Positions 1 to 12,000 of a DNA stretch of 64,000 nt are shown piece after piece. The notes below the pieces were generated by a model. The model ran no database searches, had not been told where the DNA came from, and worked only from the letters and a program-made list of their open reading frames with translations. The position numbers were made by a program, and so were the translations under genes. How positions within the stretch are numbered: the stretch's first letter is position 1; each line of letters starts with the position of its first letter. The DNA is from Sycobia sp. Sy_11 (Eukaryota; Arthropoda; Insecta; Hymenoptera; Epichrysomallidae), in contig JACCIC010000291.1 in NCBI GenBank assembly GCA_018907035.1, positions 186,001 through 250,000 of the forward strand, written 5' to 3'.

Positions 1-144
1 ATGATATGTGTTCTTATGATATCTATGGAAAAAATGTTTATCGACCATTTTTATGCTTCGAAATCCTTAATACTAAACAAGTTTAACAACATTGTGATTT
101 AAATACCAGCGATTTTATTATATATTTATTTTCTTAATATCTAG

Positions 145-198
<54 letters not shown>

Positions 199-690
199 GT
201 ATATATGTGTGCATGCATGTATATACATATTGATCATGGTTGCGTATTGCGTATTTTACTTGACGAGGACAATTTAGAAATTAAAAAACACACCAGGACG
301 TCGGAGATGAATCGTTACCGCTATATCTGTTTTCCTTTGAATCGGTAAATTCTGAAAGGACGGAAATTATTGGATTGAATCGTCCGTTTGATTATACAAA
401 GAGGCACTTTGAGCTTTTTTATATACTTCCTTATATATAGCCACACGCTGTCCGATACAATTGCGCAAAAATAAACATCGGCGTAATTCAGAGAAAGACG
501 ATCGTTGAGCGTTGAAAATGAAATCGGAGAATTAACTTCAATTACCGATAGCGCATTGTTTCTTTGACGGGTGTTCTAGATAAAATGAAAATAATCTTTA
601 ATTTCGAAAAATATCGTAGATTATTATTTATTTGTTTAAGGACGCTAAATTCTTGATCTAAAATTTAAAAGAATAATTTTGATCCGGATA
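1..690. other. AT-rich non-coding stretch
   Basis: Apart from the dinucleotide repeat listed separately I see no gene, RNA or element here. All frames are broken by frequent stops and base composition is AT-rich. Confidence 0.5.
146..205. repeat. (TA)n microsatellite grading into GTAT units
   Basis: About 41 bp of pure TA/AT alternation is followed by GTAT tetranucleotides and a short TGTGCATGCATG tail, a compound microsatellite. Confidence 0.95.
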
Positions 691-775
691 AAAAAATCGA
701 TCTGACCCAGACTTGAATCGACGACCCCGTAATACGCAGGTTAAGGCATTATCGACTGTGTCTTACAGATAACAT
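690..775 (-). mobile_element. Possible tRNA-derived SINE head
   Basis: Read on the - strand, a B-box-like GTCGATTCAAGTCTGGG lies about 40 nt after an A-box-like stretch (GATAATGCCTTAACC), the spacing of an internal RNA polymerase III promoter, and is followed by a T-run. The T-loop TTCAAGT fits the tRNA pattern but its stem pairs poorly, so this is not an intact tRNA. A decayed SINE head is the simplest reading; chance resemblance is quite possible. Confidence 0.25.
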
Positions 776-801
776 ATAATGAAGGCTGATAATTAAAATA
801 T

Positions 802-1125
802 ATGCCAAAGGCATATACAGATAATTCAACTGTACACAAAAAGTATGAAGACTTTCTAGATAGAAATTCCTATCATTTTCTGACTTTTTCTAGCCCAAGA
901 TTTCAATGCGCGTACCTTAGAATCCAACCTAGGTTCAATAGAGTAATACATAGAATATTATGTAAATTAAATAATCATAGGGAAAACCTGCGTTACTACG
1001 TATATGAAGACATCGGCAGTAGTTTTAAACTAGAATCTAGCTGCTACCGGGGATATATAATATCTCTGACATATTTAGGATACGATGTTACAATTAAATT
1101 TTACAATATAATATACTTCTTCTAA
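802..1125 (+). other. Unrecognised 107-codon open frame
   Basis: An open frame of 107 codons starts inside a short inverted repeat (TATATGCC-aaa-GGCATATA) and ends in AT-rich sequence. The predicted peptide is rich in Tyr, Ile, Arg and Phe, with no signal peptide, domain or motif that I recognise. No convincing promoter or splice site accompanies it. It is most likely a chance frame, but it is long for DNA this AT-rich. Confidence 0.12.
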
Positions 1126-1199
1126 TAACTAAAAGTATATAGTTATTTATATATATTATTAGATTTCTTTCTAGTAATATGTAGACATATTATTAGGTC

Positions 1200-1800
1200 T
1201 TAACAGAGCGCGCGTGCGTGTGCGTAAAAACCGAGCTTTTCTGAACCTCGAGATGTCAAAGAGCGAAGCACTCCGCGGCTCTTACAATTCTTCATGACAA
1301 AAAGCTTCTTTCTCACCGTCGGCGCTGGATAGTGGCAAAATGGAGTAGGACCTTCGATAAATCGATCGATTAATCCCCTCCCCCCGAGGCTCACGAGCTA
1401 AGAAGACCACGACGCGACGCGCAGCAAAATAATTACAATTACGCACTCTTATCAAAACTTCGGCTCTTCCCGGACAGGTAAGAGGAAGTGGGGAGAGGGG
1501 TATAAGTTCCTCCGAGCATCCGCTCCACAATTAACTCCCGTCGGCGAACAAAGGTGGAGCGCCATCCCCGCGGGGGCTTTGAGTTCCGCCGCATCGTGCC
1601 GCGCCCCCGTGGCGAACCCGCGGCTCGCCTTCGCAAAATAAAAGAGGGGCTGGAGGGGGAGCTGTAACAATGATTCCACGCGCGCGCTCGAGCTCAACTG
1701 CATAAAACCTCCCGCGGTTCGTCGGTCTAGGGCGCGAAGGGCGAGAAATCATGGCGGAGCTTTTCTCGGAGTGCGGTAGAAGGGATGGGCGGGGGGGGGG
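1200..1800. other. GC-rich, CpG-rich island with a 5' splice site
   Basis: Composition changes sharply from AT-rich DNA to CG-rich DNA. Frames are open on both strands and translate to Arg/Pro/Gly-rich peptides without family resemblance, as expected of GC-rich non-coding DNA. A strong donor, ACAG/GTAAGAG, lies at about 1477-1488 on the + strand. The island ends in a run of ten G (1791-1800). A promoter or untranslated first exon is possible; no coding exon is supported. Confidence 0.35.
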
Positions 1801-3195
1801 TCGACAGGAAACGAGGATTCACGTGAAAATTGAAAGTTTGCTCTCGGGTCGGGAGCTCGGCCGGCGGAGCTCCTCTTTATTCTCGCGCGTTGAAATGAAA
1901 TTTCGGCGCTCGGTTTCGTCAAACGAGCTTCAGACTTTGCAAAATAGCCGGTTTCTTTTTTTTTTCTTTATTTTCACGCTTTCCCCTAGTTTTTTTCTTT
2001 TCTCTCTTTTATGCAGCTACTACGTTTTTCTGAATTCTGCATCATGAATTTTTTCCCAGTCATTCTATGAAAGCACAAATATGTAGAAACTAAGTTTCTT
2101 CTTGTAGCGATAAAAAGAATGCACAATTCTAAACTTTGGAAATAATTAGTAAGTATCGTGAAGCTTACGTATGGAATTTAACGCTGTTCCAATTTTAAAA
2201 TTATTATTTTTACCTTTTCTAACCCTCATTCACATTCGCTGAATATAGTGTTTAATCTCGTAATATCGTAATACACAATTATCTATAGTGCTTGACTTAT
2301 CATAAAATCGAAATATAAGTAAAATATAAACTATAAGTAACTATCTGTTATCAAAACTTTAATGTTTATTATATAAATAATTCATAGGCCAGCATGTTTC
2401 TGCATTCATGTTATTTTCGATATAGAAATTAAATTAACTAAATAAAATCCAATGTTTGCGCGAAATAATCCTAGTATACTTATTCAGGATTAAGATACAG
2501 TTATTTATTCATCATGATAATTTAGTTAAGATTGTAAGAATATTTATTATAGAATGTTTAACTAAGTGCATAGTGCATAGATAATCAGCTGTAATAAATA
2601 TGTAACTAATGTATTTATTAATTATTCTGCAGACAATCGATATGCAGCAAATCGATATGTCTAGAGAGAAGTTTTTGATAAATTATACACTTTCCTCGTG
2701 ACTATATAGTTATACAAAGAACTTAACCGACTTAAGTACTTAAATTGAAGATGTATGAGATGGAAATGAAGTTTTAGTTTTCGTTATAGTGCATTAAATT
2801 ATATCTACAATAATTCAGAAGAAGCATTGTGAGCTTGAAAAATCTCTCTTTTTTCAGATATTCCTTTATAATCTTTGTAACTTTACCTATAGGGACGTTT
2901 CCATAGAAAAGATATTTCATAAATTTCAACGGATGCAAAAAACCATAACTTGAATTTTATCAAAAATTATTCTCAAGAAAGAAATATAACAACTACTCCA
3001 AGCTATACACATTTAGCAATTTTTTTACTTTTTCGTCAAAAATGCAGTCCAAGTATTGAACAATGCTAACATATAGATATCAGTAGAATTTTTAACTGAC
3101 TGGAAATTTGAATTGCACTTGTTATCTGCTCAATTTCAAATTAGAAATGTTTTCCGTAATGCGCATACTAAAAATGCAATAAAAACTAAAGACAG
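1801..3195. other. AT-rich stretch, nothing recognised
   Basis: A pyrimidine-rich tract around 1950-2010 is followed by about 1.1 kb of AT-rich sequence with dense stops in all frames. No repeat or gene is seen. Confidence 0.5.
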
Positions 3196-3960
3196 AATAT
3201 TTTGCAGTACATTGTTCGCAGGAAGCAAAACATTCTCTTCTCGGCAAACTTCTCGAAAGTGATTCCGAAGATGGCCGAGTTTGCACTTCAGTGCAGCAAT
3301 TTCACTCTGCGGTGGTTTTGCTATCGAGGAAGGGACCTTATGCCGACGGGTCCATGCGTACGATTTGGATTTGGGATAAGAAAACGGTGTGATTAGTAGT
3401 CAGACTATGCATTCTGTTATACAAGAACGGCCACTTGAAAAGCATCGTTAGCCAAGATCGATGGATTTTGCGCTGGACCAAGGGTGTCGCATGAATCAAA
3501 CTTTCGATTTTTCACGGATCTTTTTAGGTTTGCTGAAATTAAACCGAGTTTCTGTCGGTACAAATGTTTCATTACTATAATTGGTTTGGATGTTTATGTT
3601 AGAAAAACATATACCGATGTACTGCTGTCTCGTTTCAGTTCAATCGCTGTTCGAAACCTTGATGCTATCAATGTCGCCCAGTACTCATTTTATAGCACCA
3701 TCTCTTTTCGAAACGTACGTTTCTTTTTTTACTTTGACTATTGTCCACATGACTTGGTACTGACGTTAGCTTCTAGTTTCAGCATATTTTCTCTCTTGTA
3801 ATTGGAAGCAATATAATACTTTTGCTGTAAGGCATTTATGCGTGTAACCTGTTATATTAGATCCTTTAAACCGCGATAAAAAGCGATCTAGTTGAATGGA
3901 ATGGAGCAACTCATTCAGCTATTAAATTCAGTTTGTTCCATTCATGATTTCGAACGGAGA
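3196..3960. other. Moderate-GC stretch, unidentified
   Basis: This segment is more GC-balanced than its flanks and has short open frames (64 aa from 3202, 105 aa from 3484), none with a recognisable domain. Near 3897-3945 an imperfect inverted repeat (GAATGGAGCAA versus its complement in TTGTTCCATTC) brackets about 25 bp. It may be an old repeat or conserved non-coding DNA. Confidence 0.25.
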
Positions 3961-5270
3961 GAGCTCTTTGATATCTAAAAATGCCACAAATTCAAATCTT
4001 TTGAATATGTAGAAGTTAACTCTGATGCCGCTCCAACTCTCTGTTTGGACAGCACTTGATCCTAATTTACAGACTGGTATTACTCTCAGACTCTCGATTG
4101 ACCTTTTGAATAAATACTTTGTGACTAGCTGTCACTGGGTCTATGATTATCATCGATAGAAAGTAGAAATAGCTAAAACTGAATAGCACTAGATATAAGA
4201 TTGCGAATAAAAAGAAGAATGAAATTTTAAACTCAGTTGGAAAAATTTGAACAAACGAGAAATATATAGAAATATAGTGGAATAATGGGCGCTATTTGTT
4301 GATTTCTCGGTGTACGCTCGACTGGCGTAGAAGTAAAAGTATACATATGTGTACACAAATAAATATCTAATCGTAAACGTACTACTTAAAGTAAAAGAAT
4401 ATAGTGGTATGCTTTACAATTAATTTAATATTAAATTAAACATATTTTTAGAAAATTCTAAAATCTCTATTAATTTTGTTCACGCCACAATTTTATTGTA
4501 ACACATTCTAACCTCCAAATACAACTTCGATATAATTTTTCATCTAACTTAATTTCGAAATAACCCATAAACTGACGTATAAGTTGATTTTTTAAATTTT
4601 TGTGCAATTTGAAGGTAATCAATTTTTTTATTTGAATTTTTAAAAGAACTGTTTCCTAACGCGGGGGAGGCTCCGCTTTTGAAGGCCTTAAACGTCTTAT
4701 ATTACGCCTCCATTTCTTACGTCCTCTTCTATTGTCTTAAACAATTTCAATTTATTAACTCATAAATTGTTTAAACTAACAAATGTTTTTATAAATGTTA
4801 CAGTCTTTATAAAATAATATAATTATAATGAACGTCAGATGGTCTTTGTTTCCGTATCCGTCTCTTATAATTTAAAATATAAATACTAAAAAAGATTCAA
4901 AATAAAATAAAATTCTTAGTAAATTTACGGTTTTCTGTTCTTCCAAGGATACTTCGAAGATTCCGAGCAACTTCGGCTCCTCATCACAGTGTCAATTCAG
5001 TGTAAATTCAAAATTTCTAAACCGTTCCCAGTAATATAAAATACTGTATTGAAAAATAATATAGGTTTGAACATAGGTAATGTTCCCTAGCTTACGTACT
5101 AATGCCTTATTATTGCACAGTTTATAGAATATCTCATACAAATTAAAAACCAATCTGAAAACTTTTAAACCTGACTATTTTTTATCTAAAGCGAAAAAGT
5201 AAAACTTTTTCTGAATTTTAATCATAGACGTTCTCCCCAATCACTATCAAATACCTCTACTTCTTGGTTA
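3961..5270. other. AT-rich stretch, nothing recognised
   Basis: No gene, RNA or clear repeat is visible. A small GC-rich patch at about 4660-4700 (GGGGGAGGCTCCGC) stands out but is too short to interpret. Confidence 0.45.
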
Positions 5271-5650
5271 ACCGTACCATGAAAGCGAAGTTAATAACAA
5301 GCGAGCTCGTTCGAAATAATCGAATGAACTGTTCGAGTCGTTCCCGCAATTAGGGCCAACGATTCTAACCCCTCCGACTCTTCGCCCAAATCTCAAGGAC
5401 CTCGGCGTGTCGCCTCGATTGTTCCCTTAACGAGGCGGTGGCGCTGCCTGCGCAGTCTTCGTGATTTCATTTAGATGCGCAAGTGCGTTAATTATGCGGA
5501 AAGCCATTGGCTTTTAGGAGCGGTGGAATATGGCAACCCGGGGTTTTCTCGGCTGGCCGCAAAGTTATTTTTCGGGAGTAGCTAAACGGCATTGCCGAAT
5601 TATATACAAGGGCTTGTCGTTAAAATTTGAAACTTCTTGGGTAGACCGCT
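5271..5650. other. Moderate-GC non-coding patch
   Basis: A GC-balanced segment lies inside AT-rich DNA, with frames interrupted on both strands. It contains no recognisable protein motif. Conserved regulatory DNA is possible but cannot be shown from one sequence. Confidence 0.25.
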
Positions 5651-6740
5651 GATAATTCCATGGATCAAAGTTAATTATTATATATAGTAGGTACGAGTGT
5701 TCATTGTATCGGTCGTCTATGTCTAATACAGCTATGATTATTTTTTATTTTTAGAGAAGAAGTAAAACTGTTAGCAATCGCCGCATTATAGATAGAGCAA
5801 GAACCAAGCGCGGGAATGAGGCCATATTTAATGATACTATTTCTTCCTTCCTCCTCTCTAGCCAACTCTAACTAGTTTCCAAGTTAAACGACGGCGTTTT
5901 CCTCTTTTCGTGGTCAGGCATCAGTGGCACCCCGGGCTCACTTATCGAGCCATTATTCAACCCATATTTCTATTATAAGTGAGGAAGATATTTCATCCCG
6001 CTTTACCATATCAATCGTTTACATATTTTCTCTTTATTGTCCTCGTTACAATTTATAGTCTGTGTCTATCGTCCTGTATTAACGTTGCGGAAAGCATTAA
6101 CTAGTCTTGAACTTGTTTAAATTGCGTAGTATATAAATTTGAATTTGTAGCTATTACAATTCTATAATGAATATTATATGATAAACGAATGTGTAAAATA
6201 TTAACTTATGACTTTATTTGTTTCAGTCGGTTGTTTCCTGAAAAATCGTAGGCTGATCTGCAGTTTCGGTAAGTTCTATTCCTTTTGATTTGAATTTATT
6301 TATTCTTTATTAGTCGAGTTTTTTATGAGTATATTATGCTAATCAACTTTATTTTTACACAACGTTAAATATGAGTGTCAGAAAACAGGGCTTAAGATTA
6401 AGTTTTCGATCGTTCTAATTACCTGAAAGTTTCACATACCAAAACGAATATTGTATTAAATTTTTTTAACGATCCTTTGTAATGATAGTTAAGAACATTT
6501 GTTGCAATATGCAAAGCTAATATTCAGTTAGAAGTATACATTTCAAGTCATTGAACCGACCCGGAAATTTTTGAAATCCTTTCATCTATAAATTTGCTTT
6601 ATTAAAAAAATTATCAAGTGAAGTAGTTCTAATAAAACTTAAAATTAGAAATTCCTCTCCCCTCTACAGATTCGTCTTTACGCTCACCTTCCTCCAAACC
6701 AAAAAATTTGTATCGTACGATAAACGCATGCGCAACCAAG
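5651..6740. other. AT-rich stretch around an orphan exon-like piece
   Basis: Apart from the exon-like segment listed separately at 6227-6268, I see only AT-rich sequence with stops in all frames. Confidence 0.4.
6227..6268 (+). other. Orphan exon-like segment with strong splice sites
   Basis: A 42-nt segment is bounded by an acceptor with a pyrimidine tract (TTTATTTGTTTCAG) and a consensus donor (CG/GTAAGTT). One frame (entered in phase 2) is open through it and reads GCFLKNRRLICSF. Both splice sites are better than most in the AT-rich background, so a micro-exon or untranslated exon is possible. No neighbouring exon could be matched, and chance is not excluded. Confidence 0.2.
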
Positions 6741-6752
6741 GAATGATTTCTG

Positions 6753-7050
6753 TGTGTATATATATATGGCTGATTTATTGTGCCCGGAAAGGAGCGAGAC
6801 CAACAAGGAAAGAGAGCACGAAAAGTTTTTAAGTCGCCCGGAAGCCTTTGCGACGCCCGAGAATTTTCGCGTTTATCTTCTTCGCGCTTTTTTTACATCC
6901 TTGGTGCCTTTTCTTCTCGTCTCCTTCTTCATGAAACGGCGCGTTGTACATACATACATACATACATATAGATATGTGTGTGCTCATGCGCGCATTTGTA
7001 TACGCGTGTGTATATTTACATGTGTGAGCGAATGTATATATGTATATATA
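6753..7050. repeat. Short TA/CATA/TGTG microsatellite cluster
   Basis: TGTGTATATATATATG near 6755, ACAT tetranucleotides near 6947-6970, and mixed GT/TA alternation to 7050 form a broken compound microsatellite. The 101-codon frame that crosses it is Tyr/Ile/Cys-rich and repeat-driven. Confidence 0.7.
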
Positions 7051-7059
7051 GATATATAG

Positions 7060-8075
7060 GCGAATCTGTCCAGGAAAGCTGACGAGATTTATGCTCGGAT
7101 GAGGCGGAGCGAAATTTCAGGAATATCCCAGTGAATGGGCGGCAATTAGTATATGTTGGGCCCGAAACGAAAGAGTAATGATAGAATAAGGAAATCGACT
7201 GTAAATTTTATAAATTTTTAACAATTCTTAAATACTTCTGGTGGAACTTTTAGCTTAAGTATACCATATTGTAATTTTTTATAACAAACTACCGTTTGTA
7301 TCAATTATCAAGTTTTTAAGAAACGAATGCGTGGAGTACGCTGCTAGACACATGAAAACTAAGAAATAATAACCACAAAGAACGGGTCCTGAATGTTATT
7401 TTACCAAAATTACATTTAAGATTTAAAAGATTAAGCGCGACTTAAAACGCGATATACAAAAAATATTCTTGTTTCATTATATACCGAAATCAAATATAAA
7501 AATTAACATAATGATCCTTTTGAGTCATATTTAATTCAGTTTAATTTGTCTAAGCCTTATAAAAGTTATTTTTATTTTTCACAACTGTCAGATTTCACTT
7601 AAAACATCAAAATACTTCAATTTATAGAAGATATAATTAAACTTTTATTTATTTAACTAATCCGGATGATTATTATTAGACTTTATTGGTTCCTTTAGAT
7701 CTAGTTACAATATAAAAAAGATGAATAAAAATTTTTGAAAATATATTCATTAACGAAGTAATAAGTACTATTTTCAAAATACTTTTTGAGATCCGTTTCA
7801 TTTAAGCTCGAATTTAGACTGTTTTGATAAATTTAAGCATTTCATCAAATTAGTAAGCAGAAAATAAAACAATACAGTTGCGGAAATGTCCAGGTATACA
7901 TTCAAAGGTTACTGTTACTGCCGCGATATCATAACAGAGAGCGACGTTTTCATCCTTTACCATTTTTCGTGTGTACTAAAAATATATCTTCCTCTATTCG
8001 AAGAAAGCATAATAGGATATTTTGTTTCACGAACGAATATTATTTTGTATAAGTATCCCTTCAAAATATTCTATA
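7060..8075. other. AT-rich stretch, nothing recognised
   Basis: No gene or element is seen; the 103-codon frame beginning at 7886 owes its length mainly to the TA repeat that follows. Confidence 0.5.
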
Positions 8076-8077
8076 TC

Positions 8078-8079
<2 letters not shown>

Positions 8080-8127
<48 letters not shown>
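8080..8127. repeat. (TA)24 microsatellite
   Basis: A pure TA/AT alternation of about 48 bp. It creates artefactual Tyr-Ile repeat frames on both strands. Confidence 0.98.
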
Positions 8128-8130
<3 letters not shown>

Positions 8131-8194
8131 TAGGATGCGTTTACGTATAAAAGCATTCATAGCCGTAGCGGTAACAAAATCAGCACGACAACAG

Positions 8195-8197
<3 letters not shown>

Positions 8198-8254
<57 letters not shown>
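8198..8254. repeat. (CT)n microsatellite
   Basis: About 57 bp of pure TC/CT alternation lies 70 bp after the TA array, with CT-rich imperfect sequence to about 8285. Confidence 0.98.
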
Positions 8255-8257
<3 letters not shown>

Positions 8258-8710
8258 ACTCTATCTCTCTGCGAGTCTCTCCTTCACTCCTCGGACTATA
8301 TCTGTATTACTTGGAGGCCAGCATTATACCGACCTATCACGCTCTGGTTTAACGCTTCCATACTATCCCTGGTATATCCGCTCGTAAGTTTGACTGTCTC
8401 ACGAGCGTGCCGCGCGACGTGGGGTAAATTTCGATACGTTCGATGCTGCTGCGCGCGCCGCGTCGGAGAATCGTCGTTAAAGGACTTGGGCGTGTATAAA
8501 GCAAACAACGTGGCTTGAGGTAACGGGAGCGTGGGGCGGGGGGGGGGGTTAGGTAGAGGCGTTAAAATTTTATACGGAAATCCGCCGTACCTCTCGCGAG
8601 AGAGGGGGACGAGAGGGTCCTGATGCGCGATGAAAGCGCGAGAGAAAACGAGCGCGGACCTCGGGGCGACTTCGGGATCATGATTCGTTAAGCTCGCCAA
8701 AGCGACGGGG
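8255..8710. other. CpG-rich island with an 11-G run
   Basis: GC-rich sequence with many CG dinucleotides and eleven consecutive G at 8538-8548. A 134-codon frame on the - strand (8296-8700) is open, but its peptide is Pro/Arg/Thr-rich and unrecognised. I treat the segment as non-coding, possibly regulatory. Confidence 0.35.
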
Positions 8711-8734
8711 TATATTATATATTATATATAGTTA

Positions 8735-8880
8735 ATAAAATGCATCGTTCGTTCCGCGAATTATGCACGGTGTATATGAACTAACGTTATATATATATAT
8801 AACGGCGGCCGGAGGCGCTATGTCGACTTGAATATGCATTTTATCCCTCTGATATATGAAGGTAAATGACGGCCGTTATT
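8735..8880. repeat. Nested inverted repeats
   Basis: Perfect 11-bp arms ATAAAATGCAT (8735-8745) and ATGCATTTTAT (8834-8844) bracket about 88 bp. A second, overlapping pair ATAACGGC/GCCGTTAT (about 8799-8806 and 8872-8879) overlaps this span. The arrangement could fold or bind dimeric factors; no function can be assigned. Confidence 0.5.
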
Positions 8881-8884
8881 TTAC

Positions 8885-9765
8885 GTTTGCAGCAGCCATG
8901 GCAAATTTCCTTATAGTTAATATTTGTGTATCCTAAGCCATTGCGACTCTTTATTATTATGAGAATTCGTAATTTTTCTTTATTCTTTGGAATGATTGGA
9001 AAAGTAAACGTACGACTCTTATAGGAAAGTACTACGAAACTTTTTTTGAATTAGCACGTAGTAGACGTTATTATAATTTTCTATGCTTTAGAAAGGGTTT
9101 CCTAATGCTTCTATTACAGTTTTTAAGTCAGCAAGTTGTATGTTTTATAATTATCGAGTAGTTAGAATTATATACATTTATATTTATAATTAGTATAATA
9201 TATAATATTTTGATATTTAGATTGGATGTATTCTGTAATCTAGTTTTTCTTAGTGGAAATCCTTGTTTTTTATAGGGACTGGGAAGAAAGAACAGCATTT
9301 CAACTAATTAACTTGTGTATAATAACGACGAATGTTCATAGGTCCGAAAGTATTGTTTTAAATTATTTTCGATCAAAATTCGGCTGATGTCGTAGATATT
9401 AGTACATAATTCACTAATAATTTTAACGTGTATAAACCTAACTGAGCTTCAATTGACAGTAACTAAAAAATTATATTTGTCGACATATCTATTCATTAAA
9501 TCTTTTTGACTTAATATATTGTTTTCTCTTCAAAACCAGCGCCAAAATAAAAGACTGCATTTTCTCTAGAGGATTCTCTTAGAAACATGATTGAAATTTT
9601 CCAAATCAAAATAAGTTAAAAGACAAATACTGGTATTTGTTTAAACTCACTTGGAAAGCACTAGAAAAACTTAAATATGACCGATTAATTTACTGAAAAC
9701 GTTAGAAGATAAAAACTTTAGCACAGGACAACAAATTCTATCCAATAGGTATAAGGCACTAATGC
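8885..9765. other. AT-rich stretch, nothing recognised
   Basis: No open frame of note and no repeat with a recognisable structure. Confidence 0.5.
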
Positions 9766-9769
9766 AAAG

Positions 9770-10975
9770 TAAGATGTATTGCGGATATATACATAGGCAA
9801 AAACGGTTTAATCAAAGTTCGAACCAACCCTAAGTTACGGCATGTAAATAGCCACTAGAGCCAATCATTACCAATTCTTTAAGCAGTACACGTTAAACTA
9901 TTCAGCGAGAATTCTTTCATAAAAGACAAAAATGCAAATCAAATACAAATACAAAATGAAAATTAAATACATCCAATATAAAAATATTCAACCAGTATTA
10001 CACCGATACCAACGAAGATTGGAAGAAACAGAAATAAAAAAAGAAAAAACAAAAATGTTCGCTTGCGCTTTAAGAAGTACACCGTATTGAATAAAAGATT
10101 CAGAACTGTTAAGAATTCACTTCTAATACAAATACAATTTTTGAAAAAATTACGTAACTAGAAAAACCCTTTTAAATATACAGCTACTGTTGTTTTAAAT
10201 GAAGAAAAATCGATCCGTGTAGCAAGTAGAATCAACGGAAAAGAAACTGGAAGTTTAAATTCCCTGTCTCTTCTCGAAATAAAACATGCTTTGAATTGCT
10301 AGCACTAGAAATAAAGGACAGTATAAAGGAATCTAATAAAAAAATTACGATACATATTGACTGTTACAAGCTTGGAACACAAATCTATTCTAATAAATCG
10401 GAACAGCTTCTAGATAGTTCTAGATAGATAGAATTTATAATCAAACGACAAATTTTTACTATATCATAATCAAGCATGAAAATTCAAAAGGCCAAAGCTG
10501 CTTGTAATTTAATGAATTATACATCGAATCACCAAAGAAAATTTTTGAATACTCGAAAAACATTCAGTTAAATTATTGTGGAACAACCTGCGAAAAAATT
10601 ACTCCAATCCATACCAACTATATACAATTAAAAAGACAACTTAATAAGCCATCCGGCAGTACAGCTAACAAGAAGAGACCAAATTATAATCAGTAGACTC
10701 GCACAGGGTGAACGAAGTTGATACCTCAACACTTATCAGACGAAAAACAGTAATAATCTCTGGGAAAAGTGCAATAGTACCGACTAGCGTAAGTTATTGA
10801 TAATGTCCGAAACATGAAAATACGTAAAATCATTCTCAAATAATATAGCAGCCTCAAGAAATGATTTGAAACAATGGAAAAATGTAAAAGAATTATTTCA
10901 TATTTACAAGGCACAATGTGCAACGAAATATAGAATGATATTAAAGACAAACAAAAGAATTCATTACACAGAAAC
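9770..10975 (+). mobile_element. Degenerate non-LTR retrotransposon (LINE) 3' region
   Basis: The + strand carries decayed remnants of the end of a LINE ORF2. Around 9994-10020 a frame reads YYTDTNEDW, resembling the first conserved Asp block of RNase H domains (YTDGS-like). Around 10300-10420 a second block (ALEIKDSIKES then KITIHIDC) resembles the following RNase H helix and strand. From 10647 the frame reads HPAVQLTRRDQIIISRL then AQGERS, and about 25 codons later NLWEKCNS. This matches the C-terminal block (RxxQxxxxRLRxGH... CExC) of I/R1/Loa/Jockey-type LINEs. A further frame (NNIAASRNDLKQW) continues to about 10915. Several in-frame stops and frameshifts show the copy is dead. The RT domain and 5' end are not visible, and clade assignment is only approximate. 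Confidence 0.6.
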
Positions 10976-11330
10976 AGCCCACTGTAATGACAAATTAAAT
11001 AATGTAAAATTTTTTAATTAAAAAAATTAAAAAACAGCCATAATACGTTTATCGCTAAGATTATAAATGAAAAAAAAAACCTGTTTAAAAACCCAACATT
11101 CGACTTAACATCTAATACTCGCTCTTCCTCATTCCCAAAATAAATAGATGATATAATAATAACCACACATTTTCAGGTAGCCAGCCTCTCTCCTCAGAAT
11201 TGTTTTCAAACGCTAAAATTGTATATGGATCCAACCCGACGGTTCGGCCGAACTTTGTAAAGAAAAAAAAAATTTAAAAAAAAACAAAGGTAAGAGAGGA
11301 TAGCAGAGAGAAGGTAGCCCCCTCTTATCT
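10976..11330. other. A-rich stretch after the LINE relic
   Basis: A-rich sequence with several poly-A runs (for example near 11070 and 11270) continues after the LINE relic. It may include the element's 3' tail, but no boundary or target-site duplication could be fixed. Confidence 0.3.
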
Positions 11331-11334
11331 GTCC

Positions 11335-12000
11335 TTTGTGCGGTGGATTTTGCGCCGCCGTTATCAAAAGCGTCGGGCGCGCGCGCGCGCCCGAGCTTAA
11401 CTCGGTGACATGAAAAAAGATCGCCCGGGGGCTTTTCACGATCTCCCTTCTCCCGCCCGCCTCGTCCCTCTGCCCTATCGCGCACCGAAGCATCTTTCCC
11501 CCGGTGCGCTCGTTAACTTCGCGTGCACACAGATACGCGCCACACGGATAGAAGTACATCCTGGGGGGAGGGGAGGGGGCAGAGCAGCATAGGCCCATAA
11601 CGCGAGCTGGACCGCGGCCAAACGCGTCGCTTTCGCGGATTACTGGGGCTGCTGCTGCCGCTGCTGCTGCCGCTACGGCAGCGGCACGAGCGGGGTGGGG
11701 AGGGGGCGGGAAAGGGCCACACCGTGCGGCAATCAAAGGCGCAGATAAGAGTAATAGCGTACGCATTAAGGTTGGGAGGGTGGGCGAGGATGTCGGGAGG
11801 CAGGGTGGGGGCGGAGGAAGACGTAAATCGCGACCGGGATAGTGTTAACGCGTTTCTTAATGCCGCGGCGCACGCTGCGGCTTTGCGTCGCGGGATGCGC
11901 GCGGGACGGGGAGGCCGGGAGGGAGGTGGGGGATTATTTCTTTTAAGCGAACGGATTTGCGCTGTGCGCGAGAGTCGAGATTATTCTTTTTCAGGTGAGA
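11335..12000. other. CpG-rich island with GCT/GCC triplet repeat
   Basis: The sequence is strongly CG-rich. At about 11645-11690 an imperfect GCTGCTGCTGCCGC triplet repeat occurs, which gives an alanine run in a 186-codon frame on the - strand. Frames are open on both strands and neither peptide resembles a known family. A TTCTTTTTCAG/GTGAGAG junction at about 11983-12000 provides overlapping acceptor and donor consensus on the + strand. Promoter or untranslated exon is possible. Confidence 0.35.

Noticed and set aside
11206..11766. 186-codon alanine-run frame on the - strand
   Set aside because: The alanine run comes from a GCC/GCT triplet tract in a CpG island, and overlapping frames are open on both strands.
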